From the NCBI GenBank assembly GCA_033398695.1, contig JAWKAU010000040.1:558001-622000 (forward strand): a DNA stretch of 64,000 nucleotides. The letters are read 5' to 3'. Every line of letters begins with the position of its first letter. Positions within the stretch are counted from its first letter, which is position 1. The notes under the pieces were generated by a model. It saw nothing but the letters and a program-made list of their open reading frames with translations, was not told where the DNA came from and ran no database searches. Of the stretch, positions 11,550 through 23,345 are shown one piece after another. The position numbers and the translations under genes are program-made. This DNA is from Orobanche coerulescens. Its lineage: Eukaryota; Streptophyta; Magnoliopsida; Lamiales; Orobanchaceae.

Positions 11550-12575
11550 TCGAAAATCGGTCTATAACAACCATAATAGCATCTCTCCCTCGTTGAGTAC
11601 GAGGCAAAGCAACAATGAAATCCATTGAGACATCTTCCCACGGCCTTTCCGGAATCGGCAAAGGCATGTATACTCTCGGTTTGAACGAACTCTTAGCAAT
11701 ATGGCATGTCACACACTTATTAATTATGTCGTGGACATACACTTGCATCTTCAGCCAATGAAAATGCTCTTTAAGTACCTCCAACGTTTTAGCCGAACCA
11801 AAATGACCGGCCAAACCTCCACCATGAGCTTCCCGAAATAACAATACCCGAATTGGGTGTTTGGGTAAACAAAGGCGATTTACTTTGAAAAGGAATCCTT
11901 CCTGCAATGTAAACTCTCCAAATGGGCCAGATTTACACCGAATGAGAACCTCACCAAAATCCATATCCCCATCATAACACTCATTCAATGCTTCGAACCC
12001 AAGCAACCGAATGTCAAGAGTAGAGAGCAAGGCGTACCGTCTAGATAAAGCATCTGCCACAACGTTGCTCTTTCCATCTTTGTACTTCGATGAAAAGTGG
12101 AATGATTGTAAGAATTCCACCCATTTAGCATGTCTTGGACTCAACTTTTGTTGGCCATTAATATATTTTAAAGACTCATGATCCGAATGTAGGATGAAAT
12201 ATTTCGGCCGAAGGTAATGGCTCCAATGACCAAGAGCTCTCATAATGGCATAGAACTCCTTATCATAAGTACAATAGTTGAGTCTAGCCCCACCCAATTT
12301 CTCCGAGAAGTAAGCAATTGGTCGCCTCCCTTGGACGAGGACCGCCCCAATACCCACTCCACTTGCGTCACATTCTACCTCGAAAGGTTGTGAAAAGTCG
12401 GGTAAAGCCAAGATAGGTGCTTCACACATTTTTGCCTTCAATTTTTCAAACGCCCCTTGGGCAGCCCCGTTCCACGCAAATGGTCCTTTTTTCAAGCATT
12501 CCGTTATCGGACTAGAAATGGTACTAAAGTCTCGTATGAACCTCCGATAAAATGAAGCAAGTACGTGAAAGGATC
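11506..12575 (-). pseudogene. pol: RNase H and integrase N-terminus, CRM-like, fused to an LTR start
   Basis: Minus strand: [19 protein letters not shown] (RT connection), [45 protein letters not shown] and [10 protein letters not shown] (RNase H). The integrase zinc finger follows ([23 protein letters not shown]), then [11 protein letters not shown]. The upstream end is fused near 12575 to 98 bp of LTR, so most of RT, protease and gag were removed. The open frame runs through the junction, so an apparent N-terminus [16 protein letters not shown] is LTR sequence, not a real protein start. Confidence 0.85.
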
Positions 12576-12673
12576 GGCTTAAGTACTTAGTAGTCCGTGC
12601 ATGGCGTGTTGTAAGGTCATTTATATCGATCCTTACGTCGTCTTCTTCATTCATATTAAATGATTCCGTATCA
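12576..12673 (-). repeat. LTR-start fragment, family C-like, 98 bp
   Basis: It begins TGATACGGAATC at 12673 and encodes [17 protein letters not shown]. It is joined to RT sequence near 12575. Its TG end sits inside a longer family C-like LTR piece. Confidence 0.7.
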
Positions 12674-13104
12674 TTCGGCATGGACTCGACCGTGTCCTGG
12701 AACACGATCGGGCGTCTGGGCAGTCGGTTTTGGCTTATCCGGAAGAGTTCGACTCGGCCGTACCAGACGACATGGTCAAGTCCTGTGGGCAGTCAGTTTG
12801 GCTTATCCGGCACATCTCGGCACGGGCCGTGTCGGACGACACGGCCGAGTTCGGTCGGCAGTGCTCGGCATTTTCCGGTAGGTGGTGACATTTTTCGGCA
12901 AGTACGAATTTTCCGACAGGTTGGATACTTTCCGGCATAGCATGACACGGGACGTGTCATATGACATGGTCGAGACCAAGACTCCACGTCTTATGTCCGT
13001 TTTCTCGCCTAAATACGTAGTAGTCCGTGCATGGCGTGTTGTAAGGTCATTTACGTCGATCCTTACTTCGTCTTCTGCATTCGTATTAATTGATTTCGTA
13101 TCAT
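12674..13104 (-). repeat. GC-rich family C-like LTR fragment
   Basis: It begins TGATACGAAATC at 13104 on the minus strand. It continues through the encoded tail (EDEVRIDVNDLTT, TTYLGEKTDIRR) into a GC-rich block of CCGGAAAAT units and ACGGCCGTG-type motifs like those at 45900-46400 and 60530-61020. It is interrupted at 12673 by another LTR start. Confidence 0.75.
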
Positions 13105-13587
13105 TGTTTGCTAGTGAGAAAGAGGTGAATCACGCTATTAATGATGGCGAGCGTGTGTATTTATTGATGATTAAAGAAACACGAGACGTTGATATGGTTG
13201 TGCAAGGCAAAGGGGAGATCGATACCTTGTTACGCGAATTTGCGGATGTTTTTCCGGAAGACTTGCCGCCGGGTTTGCCGACCTTACGTGGGATTGAACA
13301 CCAAGTTGATCTTATACCGGGTGCATCACTCCCTAACAAAGCCACCTATCGATGTAACCCCGAGGAGACGAAGGAGTTACATAAACAAATCGAGGAGCTA
13401 ATAAACCGCGGGTACATTTGAGAGGGTTTGAGTCCTTGTGCGGTTCCAATTTTGCTTGTCCCGAAGAAAGATAGATCATGGAGAATGTGTATAGATAGTA
13501 GAGACGTGAATAACATAAGCATAAAGTATTGATTCCCAATTCGAAGACTTGATGATATGTTGGATAAATTGCATGGTTCAGTGATTC
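13105..13587 (+). pseudogene. pol: Protease-RT linker and RT N-terminal fragment, plus strand
   Basis: Translation matches CRM-like polyproteins: [57 protein letters not shown]. It stops at TGA 13419-13421 and resumes in the same frame with [14 protein letters not shown], a further stop near 13530, and RRLDDMLDKLHGSV. It is in the opposite orientation to the LTR on its left, whose TG terminus touches it exactly. It ends abruptly at about 13587 at the LINE segment. Confidence 0.85.
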
Positions 13588-15452
13588 CCAATTCGGAGAC
13601 GGCTGCCCGTCAGGTAAATGTTCCACACCCAATAGGTAACTTGCATGTCAACGTTGCTAACTCCCATGATGTTATTGATTACAATGCACACGTTTTTCAT
13701 CACAACAATCTAGCTAACATTGATAGCACTTTACTGCATAATCATGCGCTTAATGGATCGGCCATGCATGACCACGTGTCTCGGCATTGAATGAACTCAT
13801 GCATGCACATAATGATCATTTACATGTTTCATTTTCCTCGTCGTTTAATCCTTCCATGCGCAGAATTTCTCCGGTCACGGGAGTTTTTTCTTCTTCTATT
13901 CATGCAGGTTCTTTCCCTATCAAATGTGGCTCTTTGAACAGGCCATCTTCCCCCGCATCTCTTAACTCAGCCATTCACAAGATCCATCAACTGCCATCCT
14001 CCTCCCGCATCAAGCCGTATGAGCCTTTCCGTCGAGGATTCTCTATTTGCATTCTTGTGGATGAACATAGATACAGGGAACGAGTTCGTTTTCTCTCGAA
14101 CACTTTGATACGGAGAATATGTTAAGTCAGACAAGCCTTGGGAAGTTCCTACCCTCAAAACGAAACTTTCATCCTCGTGGCAGCTTGAACACGAATGGAA
14201 AATTATACCATTGGGGAAAGGTTGCTATAATTTATAATTTTCCAATGATTTCAATCGAGTCAAAGCTAGTAGTCACTCAGCTTGGTTGCCAAAGCCGGGC
14301 ACCCTTTGGTTATCTAAGTGGGTTCCTAACTTCAACCCACAAAACATCAACACCACTACCACGCAAGTTTGGATACGCATTTCTGCTCTTGGGTTGGAGC
14401 ACTGGGACACACTTGCAATCTGGGGTATTGCCAAGGCTATAGGTAACCCTCTACATATTGACGAACGAGCTGTCAAAGGCTTGGTAGGGCACTTTTCCAG
14501 AGTCCTCGTGGAAGTTGAAGTAACGAAGTTCGATTCTCTCCCTGAAGAGATCGCAGTCGAGGCCGATGGCACTTATTCTCTAGCTTCCATCTCCCACAAA
14601 AATCTCCCAGACGTGTGCACCTATTGCCATTTTATGGGTCATATGTCAAACATATCTAAGAAAAAAGCGGTTGTCGTTAGTCGCTCTGCAAACTTGCAAT
14701 AGTCTGCTCCTCAGACTCGCTCCACTCGATCACGCTCTAAACGCCGCTCACGGGGCAGATCTATTGGACGTCAACAGGCCCCTACACAAGTATATAGGCC
14801 CCATCCCATGGTTTCACAGGATGTTACAACCACAGCTTTGATGATCATCGGTGACCCGCCTGCTTCTCATACACATCAGACTGACGTGCCCGTTTCTAAT
14901 GATTTTCAAGCCTGCTGTGCCCTTAGTGATGATACGGCGGCTCCCCCCACGGCTCATGAAAGGGCTATTGTCCCTTTCACTTCCACTAATGGCCCGTAAA
15001 CCTTGCGTAATGTGGTGGACTCAGTCATCACCCACTCCGAGGCACAGACAATGTCATCTACACAGGCTTCCCTTCCTTCGCTCGAGCCTCTTTCATCCAT
15101 CCCTCCCGCAATTGCCCCTACTAAGAGGGCCTCAGTAGATCTTCCGGAGACCACTCAGTCGATATTATCTCGCACCCCCCGAGTCTCATAGCCGAATACT
15201 TCTACTCAACCACTTTGCTCGGATATTTGTGAATCCCTTAAGCGATGGCGAGCCTCACAAGCCTCAATCTCGTACTATTCCTCCTTAGAGAGGTAGGCGA
15301 ATAGAGGCGATATATACAGATCCTGACTCTTTTAAGTCTACCGATCACGATCAGCCATTTTCGAAAGCGGAAACTCATCACACCAAAATGCCTAACTTGG
15401 CAAATCATTCCAAGACCGACTTCATTGTCCATGTCAAGCCAACCTCCAAACC
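13588..15452 (+). pseudogene. L1-type LINE ORF1 remnant
   Basis: The clearest part is 14286-14702: VWIRISALGLEHWDTLAIW, IAKAIGNPLHIDERAVKG, FSRVLVEVEV and DVCTYCHFMGHMSN. These match the DUF4283 plus zinc-knuckle ORF1 of plant L1 LINEs, although the last knuckle Cys is not present. A Ser/Pro/Thr-rich region with stops follows (14703-15190), typical of the ORF1 linker. The flanks 13588-14280 and 15190-15450 show only short frames without recognised domains and are assigned by position. No ORF2 is attached. The right end is cut by an LTR at 15453. Confidence 0.75.
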
Positions 15453-16380
15453 TGATACGAATCCTGTATCGAAACGAGCGGAAGGCAATTTCACGAGCGG
15501 ACAACAAACGGTTAAGAGAAATCTAACAGGAGCGATTCCCAAACTGACAGATGACTCCAAACAGCAACTTGTGGTCGGACGCAATGGAAATAGGGAGCAA
15601 GCTCGGACAACGAACAGTAACTGTTGCGAACAGGGGAACACGAACAGTAATCCGAAGTATGGAACCCAGCGTAAGAATCGCCCAAGATTAGGGAAATTCA
15701 TTCGAAATAACAAGAACAAGATTTTATCGAATTAGACCTATAATTTGATAAGGTGATTTCTTCCCAAGACCTATTGAGAATCGATCGGATTAGAATTCGA
15801 AAACACGTCGAATAATAATCGAGAATTTTGATTGAACACGTCAAACAATTATAACTCAAAAGAGTGATACAATGTGTTTTATTCAAGATGTCCCAAATAC
15901 ATTCCAAACATGACTACTTATAGATAAGAGTAGTCTTACAAGATTAATTAAAATATTAAAAAGGTAAAAGCACGTGATCTTTAAAAGAGAAAAAAGACAA
16001 CAAAACAGATGGCACACTCCATGCCAAAGGGGGCCGCGGTCAATAAAGGGGACAAAGGGTGGGTGAAATCTTCTGCACATGAAATTCTTGAGATATCATG
16101 CATCTAAGGGAGACACACTTTAATATAAAGAAATAAGATGAAATCTTCATCATCTTGGATAAGATCGGCCGAGATCTTCACCATCTTGGACCAATCATGA
16201 TGCATGAGGGATCTTATGTAGCATGTCGACCCCTAAGTTATTCCGAGTCCGATTACTAAAGTCATTCCAATCCTTCTATCCATTTTCTCGCCCAAGTATG
16301 TAGTTGTATGGCGGGTTGCATGGTTGCGTACGTCGATTCTCACTTCGTCTTCTTCATTCGGAATAGTCGTTTTCGTATCA
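15453..16380 (-). repeat. Family A-related LTR (3' LTR of element X)
   Basis: Minus strand: start TGATACGAAAAC at 16380 after a polypurine tract, end GATTCGTATCA at 15453. The first part encodes EEDEVRIDVRNHATR and TTYLGEKMDRRIGM. It contains hairpin module copy 2. Left flank 15448-15452 is AAACC, in LINE sequence. Confidence 0.85.
15724..15814 (-). other. Three-hairpin LTR module, copy 2
   Basis: Both TAGGTC loops are present. One arm change gives an A-C mismatch in the long hairpin. The short hairpin uses one U-G pair. This looks like a decayed copy. Confidence 0.7.
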
Positions 16381-17099
16381 TTTCCTCCCCCTTTAAAAGA
16401 AATTGTCCTCAATTCCTCAATTCCGTCGTCATCGAAATACGGGGATAGACCACCTATGTTAAAAGTAGCATGTACTCCATAATCACCCGGGAGTTCTACC
16501 TTAAACGCGTTATCATTTATTTTTGCAATTATCTTGTGAGGACCCTCGGCTCGCGGCATAAGTTTATTCTTGCGTTTCCCCAGAAATCATTCTTTTCTCA
16601 AATGTACCCAAACCAAGTCGCCAATTTCAAATAATCTCGGTTTTCGTTGTTTGTTAGACTTCCGTTTGTAAGCCTCATTAACTTCCTTGATCCTATTACA
16701 AATTTGCTCATGTAGCCTCATCATGGACTTGAGTTTTGACTCCGCGTGTTTGTGAACTAACTCATCGCTCGGCAACGGAATTAAATCTAACGGTATATAT
16801 GGATTCAAACCATAAACGACTTCAAAAGGTGAGTGAGCCATGGCATGAGTAGGGGATCAGTTATATGCAAATTTCACATGTGCAAGTTTTAGATCCAAAC
16901 CTTTTTGCGTTTTGCTTACAAGGCCATGTAACAAAGTACCCAAAGTTCGATTAGTCACCTCAGTTTGTCCGTCGGTTTGAAGATGACGCGAAGTACTAAA
17001 TAAGATTTTAGTTCCCACCTTTCTCCACAACGTGTTCCAAAAGTAGCTAAGAAATTTGGAATCCCGATCCGAAATAATAGTTTTCGGAATTCCATGTTA
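16381..17099 (-). pseudogene. pol: Integrase fragment of element X
   Basis: Minus strand: a short piece around the catalytic Asp region, then [36 protein letters not shown] and RAEGPHKIIAKINDNAFKVE, ending in the LTR-encoded tail. Frameshifts and stops separate the pieces. It is broken at about 17100, where the sequence jumps to a protease-RT linker of a different element. Confidence 0.82.
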
Positions 17100-17101
17100 A
17101 C

Positions 17102-18657
17102 TCCTTCAGAATCAGAATCAGCAAGTACACGCACTTGCCATCATTAATAGCATGTTACACATCTCATTCGCTAGCAAACATGGCTAGTTTTGTTTTTTCA
17201 CTCCAACTAGAACGCATAGAGTGAATAGCTTGAGGTGACATTGGTTTAAGCACAATATTTTTGCCCTTATCCCGTAACTCGTACTCATTGCTTCTTTCTC
17301 GGTGTAAAACATCCCTTTCAAACATCCATGGTCTTCCCAACAGTACATGGCATGCATCCATCGGGTGTACATCACATAATACGTTGTCTTCATATGAACC
17401 CATGATTAGTCCAATCCTCACTTGTTTAGTCACACTTATTTTGCTCCCATCATCGAGCCAATGCAAAGTGTAAGGTTTCGGGTGAATCGTAGTGGTCAGC
17501 CCGAGTTTAGTCACCATCTCGCTGGAAGCTACGCTGGTGCAACTCCCTCCATCAACGATCAAACTACACCATTTGTTTCCGATTTGACACTTTGTGTGAA
17601 GTATTTGATCCCGCTGTTCTGAATCATTCGAAACAGCTTTGGCTTGTAGAGTACGCAGAACTAAAGCCGTGTCATAGTGTGGAGCATCGTAAGACTCACA
17701 ATCTTCTCCTTTTTCGTCTTCCATGTTGAAATCAAATACGTCACCCAGTCTCTCCTTTTCGTCCTCGACAAACAACTCGTCTCGGATCGTGACAGCTTCT
17801 CTTAGTATTACCACTCGTTTGTTCGGACAAGTATTTTGATAATGTCCGAACCCTTGACATTTGAAACATCTTACTTTAGCCAAACTCGTCTCCTTCAGTA
17901 CGTAGGGGGCCTTAGGAATCGCAACAGGAACCGGAGTCGGTACAGTTGCCTTAGTAGTTGAACTAGAACCGACACCTGGGTTTCCAAACTTGACCGGAAA
18001 CTCGGGTTTATACAACTTCATCCTGTTTTGAGCTTCCAACTTCACACATAGCCCACATAATGTATCGAAGTCCTCGTATGGATACAGTTCCACCGAGTTA
18101 GCTATATTTCGGTTTAAGCCACGCAAGAATCGCGACATCTTCTGCTCCTCGTTCTCCTCTATTTCTCCCATTAAGGTCAGATTCTCAAACTCCTCAATGT
18201 ATTTACTGACATTCAACTTTCCTTGCATGAGATCTGCAATCTTCCTGTACAAGGACAACTGATGTGATGTTGGTACATATCTTTTGCGAAGTTTTCTTTT
18301 TAACGAATCCCACGAACGGATCTTATCTTTTCCCGCACGGGTTCTCCGCGTTTTTACTCCTTCATACCAAAGCGAAGTGCCTTTCCCCAACTTGAGAATG
18401 GCATACTTGCACTGTTTCTCATCGTCGAGGTCTTTAAACTCGAACATGCGGTCAATTTTACGTTCCCATTCCAAGTAGACTTCATGGTCTGTTCCGCCAA
18501 CGAACTCTGGAAGCTCATTCACCTTGAACTCTTTGATATGGCGTGAGGGTCGTTCATAGTCACCACGCCTAGGTTGCCAACGCTGGTCGCGTTGTTCTGG
18601 TACGTCACGCAATACGTCGCGAAGTTTTGCCAAGAAATCAGCGTCGTTGAGATCCAT
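17102..18657 (-). CDS. gag-pro: Gag-protease polyprotein of element Y (family A), open over about 500 codons
   Basis: I choose the ATG at 18655-18657 (MDLNDADFLAKLRDVL). It matches the Gag start of sister copies, and the frame upstream runs into the primer site. Order: capsid (residues about 1-240, [37 protein letters not shown]), zinc knuckle [18 protein letters not shown] near 17815-17870, acidic linker, protease core LIVDGGSCTSVASSE near 17525-17560 and [16 protein letters not shown]. The frame ends at TGA 17164-17166 within LAMFASE, where relatives continue into RT. RT, RNase H and most of integrase are deleted at 17100. The gag-protease part is the least damaged of family A, suggesting a younger copy. 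Confidence 0.85.
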
Positions 18658-18696
18658 AAAACCAAAGATCAAGAACTTGGGCTCCGATGACACTTA

Positions 18697-19668
18697 TGAT
18701 GCGAATTCTCGCTTGTGATGCGAATTCGCTATCGGTACAATGGAAGGCTGTTTTGATGAGCGGAAGCAGATCAGCAAGGGACTGTTAGGAACTGATAACA
18801 GCAGTTCGCTACAGCAATAATACTGGCGAGCAGTATGCGCGCGCGCTGAAGATGGCAGGTCGATACAACAACAAGACACGAACTTGGCAGAATGGAAATG
18901 ACTCGAAACTGGTAACCTCCAAACAGCGGCACTCGAAACAGCAAACTCCGGTTGGATGCTAATGAACACAGAACACAAGTTCGATCAATCGAACAGCACT
19001 TGAAGTGGAATTTTGATCAAGTACAACACTGTATCGAAAACAAGAAGAATATCGAAACAGTACAGGAACAGTTGTTTTTATCGAATTAGACCTATAATTC
19101 GATAAAGAGATTTCTCCTCAAGACCTATTGAGAATCAATCAGGTTAATACTCGAAAACGCGTCGAATAAAAATCAAGTTTTGATGAAAAGCATCCACGAG
19201 GGAAAACACAAAGTGTATTCTTAATTCTTCAACATTCAATATATTTCATTACAACTCCATCAGCCCTATTTATAGGCAAAAGTAGCCTGACAAGATAATC
19301 TAAACTAATACAAGCTGGTCTTTAAAATAAGGAAAAGAAAATACAAGGTTCCCCATGTCACTTACAAACAAAAGTAAAAGAAGGGTTTTGTCTTCAAGGT
19401 GATAGCCGCCCTTCATGCTGCCGAGAATCCTGCTACTTTAATAATAAAGAAAGTGCTAAAGATGTTGTTTTTATTCTTTTGCCTTCACTACTTGGACCCC
19501 TTCCCCAAGGTGCAAGTTGTCTATGTTTGATTTACTCTAAGCCCGATTATCAAGGTCACTCCGGGTCTCGTATCCGTTTTCTCGCCGAAGTATGTTGGAA
19601 CATGGTTGAGGTGTTTTACGTCAATCCTTACTTCGTCTTCTTCGCTTGGAGTAGTCGGTTTCGTATCA
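18697..19668 (-). repeat. 5' LTR of element Y, family A
   Basis: Minus strand: start TGATACGAAACC at 19668, end GAATTCGCATCA at 18697. A TAAGTG-type primer site and gag follow. The last 40 bp hold a second copy of the terminal motif (GAATTCGCATCAC), a feature of family A LTR ends. The right flank (GGAAC) does not match the left flank of element X (AAACC). Confidence 0.88.
19078..19168 (-). other. Three-hairpin LTR module, copy 3
   Basis: The long hairpin is perfectly paired around TAGGTC. The short hairpin has one U-G pair. Confidence 0.78.
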
Positions 19669-20538
19669 GGAACTAACAGGAACTGATAGCAACAGTTCGA
19701 TACAGTAGCAACAATGGATAGCGGCACGCGCACAAGACAGGAACTGATAACAGTTCGACACAGCAACAAGACAGGAACTGGCCGAGTGGAAAAGACTCGG
19801 AACAGGCAACTCCAAACAACGGCACTCGAAACAACAAGTTTTGGTCAACCAAACAGTAATTGATGCGAACTCCCGACCAAGTACAACCCTGTATCGAAAG
19901 CAAGAGGAATATCGAAACAGGACAGGAAACAGTTGTTTTATCGAACTAGACCTATAATTCGATAAAGTGATTTCTTCTCAAGACCTATTGAGAATTGATT
20001 AGATTAAGATTCGAAAACGCGTCAAATAATAACCAAATTTTGGAAGGAAACTTGTCCAACACTTAAACGATACACAGGGTATTTTTGTTTGATGATTCAA
20101 TAATAATCTGTTCAATACAACTCAACATGACTACTTATAGGTAAGAGTAGCCTGACAAGATTACTTAAACTATTACAAGATAAGACCACATGGTCTTAAA
20201 ATAAAGGAAAAGACAATAAAAAGTACTCCACGCCACTTGCAAACAAAAGGAATAAAAGATGGGTTTTGTCTCCAAGGTGATAGCCGTTCTTCATATCCAG
20301 GCCGAGAATCCTGCCTCTTTTATTATAAAGAAAGGGATGAAATCTTTATTATTTTACCTTCACCACTTGGACCCCCACATGATGCAAGTTTCCATGTTAA
20401 GTTATTTCAAGTCCGATCACTAAGGTTACTCCCGGTATCGTATCTGTTTTCTCGCCTAAGTATGTAGGAGTATGTTCAAGGTGTTTTACGTCAATCCTCA
20501 CTTCATCTTCTTCGCTTGTAGTAGTCGGTTTCGTATCA
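19669..20538 (-). repeat. Family A LTR, distal end missing
   Basis: Minus strand start TGATACGAAACC at 20538. It runs to 19669, where element Y interrupts it about 100 bp before its expected end. There is no adjacent coding sequence. Confidence 0.82.
19938..20028 (-). other. Three-hairpin LTR module, copy 4
   Basis: The 3' arm of the long hairpin has one change that converts a U-A pair to U-G on the element RNA. The loops are unchanged. Confidence 0.75.
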
Positions 20539-20691
20539 CTTGTCTTGTGCGCGTGCCGCTGTCTATTATTATTGCTGTATCGAACTGTTGCTATCAGTTC
20601 CTAGCTGTGCTGTTCGATTCCTTTTGACTAAGTTTTGTTCGCTTCCGCTCTTAAAACAGCCCTCTGCTGTACCGATAGAGATTTCGCATCA
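20539..20691 (+). repeat. Terminal 153 bp of a plus-strand family A LTR
   Basis: It matches the plus-strand LTR end at about 50280-50442 (CTGTACCGATAGAG, ending TTTCGCATCA). Minus-strand LTRs flank it on both sides: the TG start of one at 20538, and the interior of another from 20692. It is therefore a remnant of an element inserted in one LTR and itself hit by another. Confidence 0.8.
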
Positions 20692-21575
20692 GTTCGATAC
20701 AGCAACAATAATGGACAGCGGCACGCGCACAAGACAGGAACTGATAACAACAGTTCGATACAGCAAGTTTCGGTCAGATGCAATGGAAACAGGAAGCAAG
20801 CTTCAGACAATCGAATAGCAATTGATGCGAACTCCCGATCAGGTAAAACCCCGTATCGAAAGCAAGAGGAATGTCTTTTGCGAATAGGGAACACGGACAA
20901 TAAGTTGAAGTATGGAATGAAATGTAAGAACTGTCTGAAGAGGGGGAGTTTCTACCGAAACAGGACAGGAAACAGGTGTTTATCGAACTAGGCCTATAAT
21001 TCGATAAGGTGATTTCTTCTCAAGACCTATTGAGAATCGATCAGATTAAAATTCGAAAATGCGTCGAATAATAACCAAATTTTGGAAGGAAACTCGTCCA
21101 ACACTTTAAACAATACACAATGTATTTTTTTTATAATTCAATTCCTTCAATTACAACCCAAACATGACTACTTATAGGTAAGAGGAGCCTTACAAGATTA
21201 CTTAAAATATTAAAAGATAAGATCACATGATCTTAAAATAATGGAAAAAGACAACAAAAGGGGTACTTCACGCCACTATAAAAGAAATGAATAAACGATC
21301 AGTTTCGTCATTAAGGTGATATTCTTCTTCACATGTAGGCCGTGAATCATGGATCACTTTATTATGAAGAAATGGGATAAAATCTTTATTATCTTATCTT
21401 CACCCACTTGGACCCAACATGATGCATGTCGCCACGTTTAAGTTATTCCCAGTCCGATCACCAAGGTTACTCCAGGTATCCTATCCATTTTCTCGCCTAA
21501 GTATGTAGGAGTATGTTCAAGGTGTTCTACGTCAATCCTCACTTCGTCTTCTTCACTTGGAGTGGTTTCGTATCA
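20692..21575 (-). repeat. Family A LTR, distal end missing
   Basis: Minus strand start TGATACGAAACC at 21575. It runs to 20692, where the plus-strand LTR end abuts it. It carries hairpin module copy 5. Confidence 0.82.
20980..21070 (-). other. Three-hairpin LTR module, copy 5
   Basis: One loop has changed from TAGGTC to TAGGCC. The long stem keeps a U-G pair. Confidence 0.72.
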
Positions 21576-22237
21576 AGATGTAAGGACTGTCTGCAGAGGA
21601 GGAGTTTTTCTACCGAAACAGGACAGGAAATAGGTGTTTATCGAACTAGACCTATAATTCGATAAGGTGATTTCTTCTCAAGACCTATTTAGAATCGATC
21701 AGATTAAAATTCGAAAACGCGTCGAATAATAATCAAATTTTGGAAGGAAACTCGTCCAACACTTTAAACAATACACAATGTATTTTTTTTTGATAATTCA
21801 ATGAATGCCATCATAATCCAAACATGACTACTTATAGATAAGAGTAGCCTTACAAGATTACTTAAAATATTAAAAGGGTAAGATCATATGATCTTAAAAA
21901 TAAAGGAAAAAGGCAACAAAAATGGTATGGCACACTCCATGCCACTTGCAAACAAAAGGAATAAAGGATGGGTGATATTCTTCTTCACATGCAGGCCGTG
22001 AGATAACATGCATCACTTTATAATAAAGAAATGGGATGAAATCTTCATTATCTTATCTTCACCAACTTGGACCCATCATGATGCATGTCACCACGTCTAA
22101 GTTATTCCGAGTCTGATCACCAAGGTTACTCCAAGTCTCGTATCCGCTTTCTCGCCTAAGTACATAGGTGTATGTTCAAGGTGTTTTACATCAATCCTCA
22201 CTTCGTCTTCTTCACTTGGAGTAGTCGGTTCCGTATA
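21576..22237 (-). repeat. 3' LTR part of element H
   Basis: It begins after a damaged polypurine tract at about 22237 with degraded TATACGG instead of TGATACG. It encodes the tail EEDEVRIDVKHLEHTP and MYLGEKADTRLGV. It is cut at 21576 by another LTR start. Confidence 0.8.
21638..21728 (-). other. Three-hairpin LTR module, copy 6
   Basis: The long hairpin has one U-G pair. The short hairpin has one broken pair (C to A in its 5' arm). Loops are intact. Confidence 0.72.
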
Positions 22238-23345
22238 TCCTCCATTCCACAATTCCATCATCATCGAGATATGGAGATAGATCACCTATGTTAAAAGTAG
22301 CATGCATTCCATAATCACCTGGGAGTTCTACCTTGTACGCATTATCATTTATTTTAGCAACTACCTTAAAAGGACCCATGGCTCGTGGCATAAGTTTATT
22401 CTTGCGTTTACCCGGAAATCGTTCTTTTCTCAAATGTACACAAACCAAGTCGCCAATTTCAAATTGTCTCGCTTTTCTTTGTTTGTTAGACTTCCGTTTG
22501 TAGGCATCATTAACTTCCCTGATCCGATTACCCACTTGCTCATGTAGTGTCATCATGGACTTAAGTTTTGACTCCGCGTCTTTGTGAACTAACTCATCGC
22601 TCGGCAAAGAAATTAAATCTAACGGTATATACGGATTCAAACCATAGACGATTTCAAAAGGTGAGTGAGCCGTGGCATGCGTAGGAATCGGTTGTATGCA
22701 AACTCCGCATATGCAAGTTTTAAATCCCTGTCCTTTTGTGTCTTGGTTACAAGACCACGCAACAATGTTCCCAAAGTTCGATTAGTCACTTCGGTTTGTC
22801 CGTCGGTTTGAGGATGGTGCGAAGTGCTAAACAAGAGTTTGGTTCCCACATTCCTCCATAAGGTGTTCCAAAAGTAGCTAAGGAATTTTGAATCTCGATC
22901 CGAAACAATAGTCTTCGGAATTCCATGTAAACGTACCACCTCTCGGAAATATAAGTCGGCCACATTGCTTGCATCATCTATCTTGTGGCACGCTACAAAA
23001 TGAGCCATTTTTGAAAAATGATCTATGACCACCATAATAGCATCTTTACCCTATTGAGTACGAGGCAACGCAACAATTAAATCCATTGAAACATCCTCCC
23101 ATGGCCTATCCGGAACCGGTAGAGGCATATACATGCCTGGTTTGAACGAGCTCTACGCCATATGACATGTCACGCATTTACTCACGATATCATTTATGTC
23201 TCCTTGCATTTTTGGCTAATAGAAATGTTTCCTAAGTACTTCCATGGTTTTAGTCGTGCCAAAGTGGCCAGCCAAGCCTCCTCCATGAGCTTTACGAATC
23301 AATAGCTCCCGAACCGTATGTTTGGGCAAGCAAAGTCGATTCCCC
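22238..23345 (-). pseudogene. pol: Integrase of element H, interrupted at the LINE insertion
   Basis: Minus strand: zinc-finger region degraded (23036-23345), [57 protein letters not shown] (22637-23035). Then, after a frameshift, DLVCVHLRKERFPGKRKNKL and YGMHATFNIGDLSPY. The reading breaks at 23345, where a LINE with a target duplication is inserted. RNase H resumes at 25293. Confidence 0.84.
23334..23345 (+). repeat. Target site duplication of the LINE, left copy
   Basis: AGTCGATTCCCC here and at 25281-25292 brackets the LINE and its poly-A tail. The flanking A run could extend the match by two bases. Confidence 0.9.
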
